The notes below the pieces were generated by a model. The model did not search any database. It saw only the letters and a program-made list of their open reading frames with translations, and was not told the DNA's origin. A stretch of DNA of 64,000 nt from Varanus komodoensis (Eukaryota; Chordata; Lepidosauria; Squamata; Varanidae), in the NCBI RefSeq assembly GCF_004798865.1, contig NW_025335641.1, forward strand, positions 3,059,565-3,123,564, in the 5' to 3' direction. The first letter of the stretch is position 1. Each line of letters opens with the position of its first letter. The position numbers were made by a program, and so were the translations under genes. Positions 58,490-64,000 of this stretch are shown here, piece by piece.

Positions 58490-60235
58490 CAGGTCCAATC
58501 TAAGGTTATGGAATTTCCTAGGGCACCTAAAATTTGTTTGTGGAACACTGATGACCATAAGATCGAGCAAGTGTTATACTTTAAATATCTGAGAATTATC
58601 TTTCACTCAAGTGGCTCTAGAAAAGCTCATGGTGAATATGACGCCATAAATGCTCAGGGAAGCTCTTTGGCCATTTTACAATTTATGCACTATTTCCAGG
58701 CAAAGACCTTAACTCAGTTATTATATGGTGTCCAGCTGGGACTCCTACCTAACATCATAGCATTACAGTGTGATCAGTCGAAATTTTTGAGGGCAGCATT
58801 AGGAGCACCCAATGGCATGTCCAACATAAGGCTTCATTTAGAGACTGGGTCAAGTGTGTGGGCAACCATCGTCTCATACTGGCTTAGATTGCTTTTCTTT
58901 CCAGTTGGCCTTGCCTCTTTAATTTTCCAGGATGATTACAAATTTAGCTGGAAGAAGACACTTGGGCCAAAATTGGCTACTTTGGGTTTCTCCCTATCAG
59001 CTGTTAAATATGCTTTTTGATCAGGCTAAGGTAGCCATTAAACAACAAATATATGGAGCACCAAAGAGATTTTATTTATTTATTTATTTATTTATTAAAA
59101 CATTTCTATGCTGCCCCTTGCTGAAGCCTCGGGGCGGCTCACAACACAAAATAAAATACAATAAAATACAAAAATAACAATATAAAATTCACAATATAAA
59201 ATAAATAACAATATAAAAGAAGTCACTCTGGCCAGATAAATAAGCAAATATTGTTAACAAGTAAAATGATGCTTAAATAAAAAGGTGTTCACCTGGCACC
59301 GAAAAACAAATAACAATGGCGCCAGGCAGACCTCTCTGGGGAGCGTATTCCATAGATTGGGCACCACTGCAGAGAAAGCCCTCCTCCGAGTACCTACCCT
59401 CCTAATTTCTTTCATGGAGGGTTCCTGGAGAAGGGCCTCTCCCACAGATCTCAAGGGGCGGCTGGGCATATATGGATGTAAGCGCTCCTTCAGGTAACCA
59501 GTTATAAGATAACCAGATCTTATCAGTGTGAATGAATGTTATATTAGTGAGGATTGTAGATATACTTTTGCCCCCACCTCCTATCCCACTCAGCTAGAGG
59601 TACCCAAATATAGAAGAGCATTGACATTGGCCCATTTTGGTGGAATTCCTTCACAATTCTAGAGGGCAGTTATAAAAAGACGCCATTTGTAAAATGACTA
59701 TGCGCTTGCAGCTCAGGACAAATTGAAACCACAGACCATGTACTGTTTAGCTATATGTTCTACAGAGACATAAAATCACTCTGATTTTATTTCCCCATTG
59801 TTGAATAGGTTCCCAGGGTGTACAAGTCAATATTATAGCTATCTATTGCTATCAGACTGTAATCCCACTATTACATACAGTCTAAGTTTCTTGCGGCTGT
59901 GATTAATACCCAGAAAAAGATGTTGGACTGTGGCAATTATTAATTTGGACCATGAGAGATGTTATACTCCATGGTCCATTATGATGTATCTTCTAACAGA
60001 GTTGTTATTTTTTTAAGTTAAAGTAAATATTTTATAGTGGATTATATAGCAACACAATAAGGCTAGATAGCTGTGGGCTTTACTCCAGTGACATTTTATG
60101 TCTTATTTTTATCCCTAACTTTACCATCACTTTAATGTATTAATAACTGTAGTATTTAATATGCTTTTAACCTATGTTGTTTATGGTATTGGTGAAGTGA
60201 CACCAGTGACTGTAATAAATAATTTGCATTTGTAT
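58490..60235 (+). mobile_element. non-LTR retrotransposon of unresolved clade, 3' part
   Basis: The C-terminal half of a LINE reverse transcriptase protein is read on the plus strand. Segments are HKIEQVLYFKYLRIIFHSSG (58560s), QAKTLTQLLYGVQLGLLPNI, QSKFLRAALGAPNGMSNIRL and IVSYWLRLLFFPVGLASLIF. It is cut by an antisense L2 tail at 59076-59514 and resumes with YRRALTLAHFGGIPSQF and LCACSSGQIETTDHVLFSYM. The last is a zinc-knuckle-like CxC...H motif whose final cysteine is replaced. The 3' UTR ends near 60235 with GTAATAAATAATTTG. Several stops and frameshifts are present, as is a small internal loss. Similar proteins occur in squamate genomes from memory, perhaps Vingi/I-like or R2/R4-like; I cannot decide. 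Confidence 0.65.
59076..59514 (-). mobile_element. L2-clade LINE 3' fragment inserted in another LINE
   Basis: The plus strand begins with the (TTTA)n tail and CATTTCTATGCTGCCCC, then CTGAAGCCTCGGGGCGGCTC. It continues through ACCTCTCTGGGGAGCGTATTC and GAAAGCCCTCCTCCGAGTACC to GGCGGCTGGGCATATATGGA. It closely matches the last 430 bp of the L2 at 56080-58489, so both belong to one subfamily. Frame on the minus strand: MPSRPLRSVGEALLQEPSMK and RRAFSAVVPNLWNTLPREV. The flanks AGATTTTAT (59067-59075) and AGATCTTAT (59515-59523) match at 8 of 9 positions and are probable target duplications. Confidence 0.85.
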
Positions 60236-60239
60236 TTGA

Positions 60240-60775
60240 AGACTGAAAATTGGAGCAACTGAAATTGACAGATTCTTCCAACCATGACTTCAGCCAATAA
60301 TCTTCAACTCCAGTGTAAAATATGGACTTGAGTTTGTCATTCTTTCATTACCTCTTTCTGTGTGTGTGTGTGGGGCAAAGAAAATGGCACTGGTACTCAA
60401 GTTAAAGGTCATGATGCCCACACATGCAGACAAATATCCTGTATAATCGTTTTGCTAAAGAAACCTTGTAGCAGTGGCTTGCATCATACAGCACAGTGGA
60501 GGGATCGTGGCCTTTCTAAAAAAAATGGGTTCTTTCCTGACAGGAGGGTTTCACTCCCCATAATCATTAGCTGCCCCCATAACTATTGTCTTTGCAAGGG
60601 CTTTAATAGTGTGACCAAAGATCATCTTGTTTGAGACATACCTCCTAGAGGTCCTTTCACGGCTCCTGCTAGGAATTAGCAAGCGTGTCGGCACAAAAGA
60701 AGTGGGTAGCATGATGAGATCGTGCTTTGCTTAATGCTGGATCAAAATACTTGGCCTAGGTTGTGGAGACATTTT
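60240..60775. other. unannotated stretch with a repeat end and a TG run
   Basis: At 60250-60290 the words CAACTGAAATTGACAGATTC and TTCCAACC recall the right end of the degenerate repeat family (18.9 and 26.4 kb). A short TG run lies at 60360-60373. No gene is seen. Confidence 0.35.
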
Positions 60776-60779
60776 CAAC

Positions 60780-60860
60780 AGGTGGGGACGGGGGACCCTT
60801 CCAACGCTTGTATAAAACTTTGGGGCGGGGGGGGAGAGGAGCAGTGCTTTTATGGGGGGC
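60780..60860 (+). other. G-rich segment with several G-runs
   Basis: Runs of 4, 5, 4, 9 and 6 G occur within 80 bp (GGTGGGGACGGGGGACCC, GGGGCGGGGGGGGGAG, ATGGGGGGCACC). The spacing between some runs is long, so a single compact quadruplex motif is not assured. Confidence 0.5.
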
Positions 60861-61011
60861 ACCTGTGACAGGATGACTAACAGGTTCTCTTTCAACTGAG
60901 AATAAGCTCCACCATCACCACCACCATCTTCTCCTTCCATTTCACAAGAATGCCTCTGGGAACAATGAATTCTGGTCCATAGTTTGATAAGGAATAGCAG
61001 CTGGATATAGG

Positions 61012-61165
61012 TCTTCCTTCCTTCCTTCCTTCCTTCCTTCCTTCCTTCCTTCCTTCCTTCCTTCCTTCCTTCCTTCCCTCCCTCCCTCCCTCCCTCCCTC
61101 CTTCCTTCCTTCCTTCCTTCCTTCCTTCCTTCCTTCCTTTGTGTGTGTGTGTGTGTGTGTGTGTG
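61012..61165. repeat. compound CTTC / CCCT / GT microsatellite
   Basis: A pure CTTC array (61012-61076) passes into CCCT units (to about 61101), back to CTTC (to 61139), and then into about 13 GT units (61140-61165). The whole is about 154 bp and strand-asymmetric, with all pyrimidines on the plus strand before the GT run. Confidence 0.97.
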
Positions 61166-61169
61166 GGCA

Positions 61170-62415
61170 GGGGGGTGGGTAAGCCTAAAAAGAAAAAGTG
61201 CTTGGCTACCTTATCAAAATTTAAGTAGTCTCCCACCCAAAAGTGCTGTGACTAGTCTGAACAGCCAAAATTCGCAGGGAATGTTTAATCAATATTCTCT
61301 TAGAAAAAAAAGAACAATATTATACACGTGGTAGTTTTTCCCCACGCTGTCTCCACACAGAAACTAAATCAGGTTTGCAGAAGGCCTAAGTAGTTCATAA
61401 AATAATATGGGGTCACTGGGCTGCCCTTTCCTGGGTTGTTTTCCAGGAAGTGCCCGGACAATCCTTTATCCAAGTTACTCTTGGATTTTCTGTCCAACTT
61501 CATGTCCCACCTGTTCCTGCCTGAGGAAATACTTCTTTCTTTCCTGGTAGATACCAAATTATTGTGGCATTTGCAGCAAGATGTAGACTCTTCATTCTTT
61601 TCTTCAACAGCTTGAACTACAGATGGACAAAGTTTCAATTTCAGTTAGTTTCTCATCTTTCCTACATTAAAGTTTGGTCCAACATTTTCCACAGCTGTTT
61701 GTTATTTTTTTCTTTTTTTTTTTTTTTAATGCACAGGGTCCTTTGGCACACCTTTAAGCATACACGCTTTTGTTAGAGATGCTGGCAGAACTGAAGAGTT
61801 AGGAGGCTTGTAAGTCTAATTTGCTCTTCTCACACTCTTGTGTGTTTAGGTGGCCATCCAGTGAGTTTCTCTACTCAAGTTGGTGACAGACACCTAAGCT
61901 TCATGGAATATCTGTGTGAGGCACCCTGCTGAGGTTCCACGCCCATCCCAGAAACTGTCTGCCAGGTTGAAAAGCTCCCTCATTGCAGGGAGCCACACAA
62001 GCACAGAACAAACTTTTCTAAAGCTCTTTCTATTTTAGAAAATCTGTTCCATGCTTGTTGCAAGTGCTGCTGCTTTGACAGGTTGTTTCAGCCTGACAGG
62101 CTTTTCCATATGACCACAACAGGCGCATCATTTGGATGGTCCTATGGGCCATCCAGGAAGAGCCTGCCAGCTAAACTGCAATGTGTGAAGTCAGCATGCT
62201 TGTTAGGTGCACGTACACATGGTGTTTTGGGAAAGATGCGGCTGGGAGCAGAATGACAGACTGGGGTGGCTGGCTGCTGGGCAGGGAGGGCTTGTGGGTT
62301 TGCTGTGGGTCACATGTACTGAAATTGAGAAGTCAGAATGATCAAGAGCTTTTATCCAAGATTTAAAAGGTTCATAAACTGGCATGCAGATAGTACTTGC
62401 TGTTGAGGTACCCAT
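61170..62415. other. unannotated non-coding stretch
   Basis: No gene or clear interspersed repeat. A T-run of about 16 bases with interruptions lies near 61707-61729. Confidence 0.4.
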
Positions 62416-62419
62416 CACA

Positions 62420-62600
62420 ATTTTTTGTATGCATTTTCCAAATACTCAGCTTTTTAACAAGCAATTTCCCTTCACACAATGTACTCCTTTTACCTAATAT
62501 ATTTTGTGTACACTTTCCCCTGATACACAGATTCTTGGGTCACATTTCCCTATGGTAGGCATTTCTCTCATAACACATTTTTTTAAAACACAGATGGCAT
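62420..62600 (-). repeat. degenerate short-period repeat element, antisense
   Basis: Units TTGTATGCATTTTCCAAATA, AAGCAATTTCCCTTCACAC, TTTTACCTAATATATTTTGTG and TACACTTTCCCCTGATACAC are the reverse-complement form of the units at 18.7, 26.2 and 51.1 kb (CCTAATATA..., GCATTTTT...). It is diverged. Confidence 0.5.
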
Positions 62601-62604
62601 AAAA

Positions 62605-63445
62605 GATATCAGGAACGTGTGAAGATCGGTGTTTCACTACATTATGGAAGTCTCATGAACTCTGGATTAAAATGCTAAGAAATTTCTCACCCAGCTATAA
62701 TCTGAAGATCCATGGCTAGCATATCTGATGAACTATTTCCCATAGGGGTTCAATGCAGGGTGAGGGAAATCTAGGAAATATTGTAAAAGGAGAAATCTTT
62801 TTCAACATCCTCCTCCTTGCTGGTTCCACTGAAGGGTATAATATATTCTCTTCAAGAAGGCTGCAGGCTAATTTGTTTGTGTTTCTGTGCTTTGCCTCCA
62901 TGAAGTTTTTCTTCTCTAGCAAAGGTTTCACATTTTAAATATTACATTTGTTAGATTTTATGATAGATTAACTATTAGACTTATTTTACAAAGGTTACAG
63001 AAATATTCATATTTCTTTGGGCTTTTCCATCTGATGTAGCTGCCTTTTTGAGGTCAGGTCACCTTGAAGGTAAATTACTCCCTAGGGTTGTAATGGGTGT
63101 CTTAGGTTGTCTTTCCATCAGCAGCTGAGCTAAGCATGTAACCAGTAATTATTAATAGTGCCGGTGAGTCTGCCTGCTTCAAGATTAGAGTGATCATATT
63201 CCAAAAGGAGCAAAGGTGTTTTCTGTGTTGTAAGACTGTGAAGCAAAGCAAGGTTCAGAAGGTGATCTTTATCAATCAATGCAAGGCTGTGATGCTGAAG
63301 CATCTGTCATCTTTAGCATTCTTAAAGCAACAGGACCTTAGGAAGTTGTTAGAATATGGTAGACTCACTGCATTCAGTATTTGACCAGTACTACATTCTT
63401 AGATTTGGGTTCTTCCCACTACAATAGTTAGGGTAAAGATAATAG
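62605..63445. other. unannotated non-coding stretch
   Basis: No gene or clear repeat is seen; frames are at most 71 codons. Confidence 0.4.
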
Positions 63446-63448
63446 TAT

Positions 63449-63477
63449 CAGCCTTTCCCAACCTGGTACTTTCCTGA
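63449..63477. repeat. terminus of a hAT-like palindromic element
   Basis: ATCAGCCTTTCCCAACCTGG followed by TACTTTCCTG is the outer end of the 'cccaacctggtgccctccagatg' family. It is cut off where CR1 sequence starts. Confidence 0.5.
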
Positions 63478-64000
63478 AGTGTAAAGTGTTGCATGTTTGG
63501 GCAAAAAATCCCAACTTCAAATATAGACTGCTGGAATCTGAGCTAGCAGAGAGTGACCAAGAAAAGGATCTTCAGGTTGTGGTGAACTGCTCAGTTAACA
63601 ATATTGACCAAGTGTGCTGCTTCTGTTGAAAAAGGTAAATTCCATATCTGGCATAATTAGAAAAAAGGATTGAAAATAAAGCTGCCAAGATTGTATTCCC
63701 TTAAGGAAAACCTTGGTGTGGCTGCAGTTACTATGTTGTGTACTGTTCTGGTCAGAACACCTGAAAAAAGACATGACTGAGTTGGGAAAAGTGGAGACAA
63801 AAACAACTAAAAAGAAGAGTTGGAGCAACTCCCTTATAAGGTGTGGGTACAACAATTGGGATAGTTCAGCTTAGAAAAAAATGCAAGAAAGAGAAGATAA
63901 GACAGGAAAGTGTAAAATTATGCATGGTATGAAGGAAGTGGAGAGGGAGACATTTTCTCTGTCCCATAATGGTAGAACCCAGAGTCATCCCCTGAAACTG
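63478..64000 (+). mobile_element. CR1-clade LINE fragment running off the window
   Basis: The sequence follows reptile CR1 closely: GTGTAAAGTGTTGCATGTTTG, GGCAAAAAATCCCAACTTCA, GAGAGTGACCAAGAAAAGG, GAAAAAGGTAAATTCCATA, ATTGAAAATAAAGCTGCCAA, GTGTAAAATTATGCATGGTA and CCCATAATGGTAGAACCCAGA. It encodes the end of the reverse transcriptase, with frame breaks, and continues beyond the right edge. Its end overlaps in content the start of the copy at 11.4 kb. Confidence 0.85.

Noticed and set aside
60892-61236. 114-codon frame with a GRKEGRKEG repeat.
   Set aside because: The peptide is only the translation of the CTTC microsatellite.
1-64000. CRISPR arrays, bacterial operons or plasmid features.
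   Set aside because: No regularly spaced repeats with unique spacers and no prokaryotic coding density. The repeat content is vertebrate.

Overview
This looks like about 64 kb of non-coding nuclear DNA from a vertebrate, most likely a squamate reptile (lizard or snake). It is AT-rich, has no long intact gene and has no prokaryote-style gene packing. The recognisable interspersed repeats form a squamate-type set: a nearly full-length BovB (RTE clade) LINE, several L2-clade LINE copies including one of about 2.4 kb, CR1 3' fragments in both orientations, two tRNA-derived SINEs, short hAT-like palindromic elements, and microsatellites. I see no rRNA or tRNA gene, no CRISPR array, and no intact host open reading frame that I would defend as a gene. 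These assignments come from remembered family sequences, because no search could be run.

Layout. From 1 to about 42.4 kb the window is mostly unannotated intergenic or intronic sequence with scattered old L2 and CR1 tails, a tRNA-type SINE at 7.57 kb, CR1 pieces at 11.4 kb (sense) and 23.6 kb (antisense), short tandem duplications, and an assembly gap of exactly 100 N at 31,267-31,366. One 63-nt stretch on the minus strand at 37,170-37,232 has strong splice-site-like borders and an open frame; it is the only candidate host exon I can point to.

From 42.5 to 46.1 kb an antisense L2 fragment is interrupted by a minus-strand BovB copy flanked by 12-bp target site duplications, followed by a hAT-like non-autonomous element. 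At 49.0-49.35 kb there is a complete-looking tRNA-derived SINE with 13-bp target site duplications.

From 56.07 to 60.24 kb there is a second nest. A plus-strand non-LTR element of unresolved clade (58,490 to about 60,235) abuts a 2.4-kb minus-strand L2 and is itself split at 59,076-59,514 by a short minus-strand L2 3' end. A compound CTTC/CCCT/GT microsatellite lies at 61.0 kb, and a sense CR1 fragment runs off the right edge from 63.48 kb.

Nothing here looks like a new coordinated biological system. The most informative content is the layered transposon history, the candidate 63-nt exon, and a family of short-period degenerate repeats scattered through the window.
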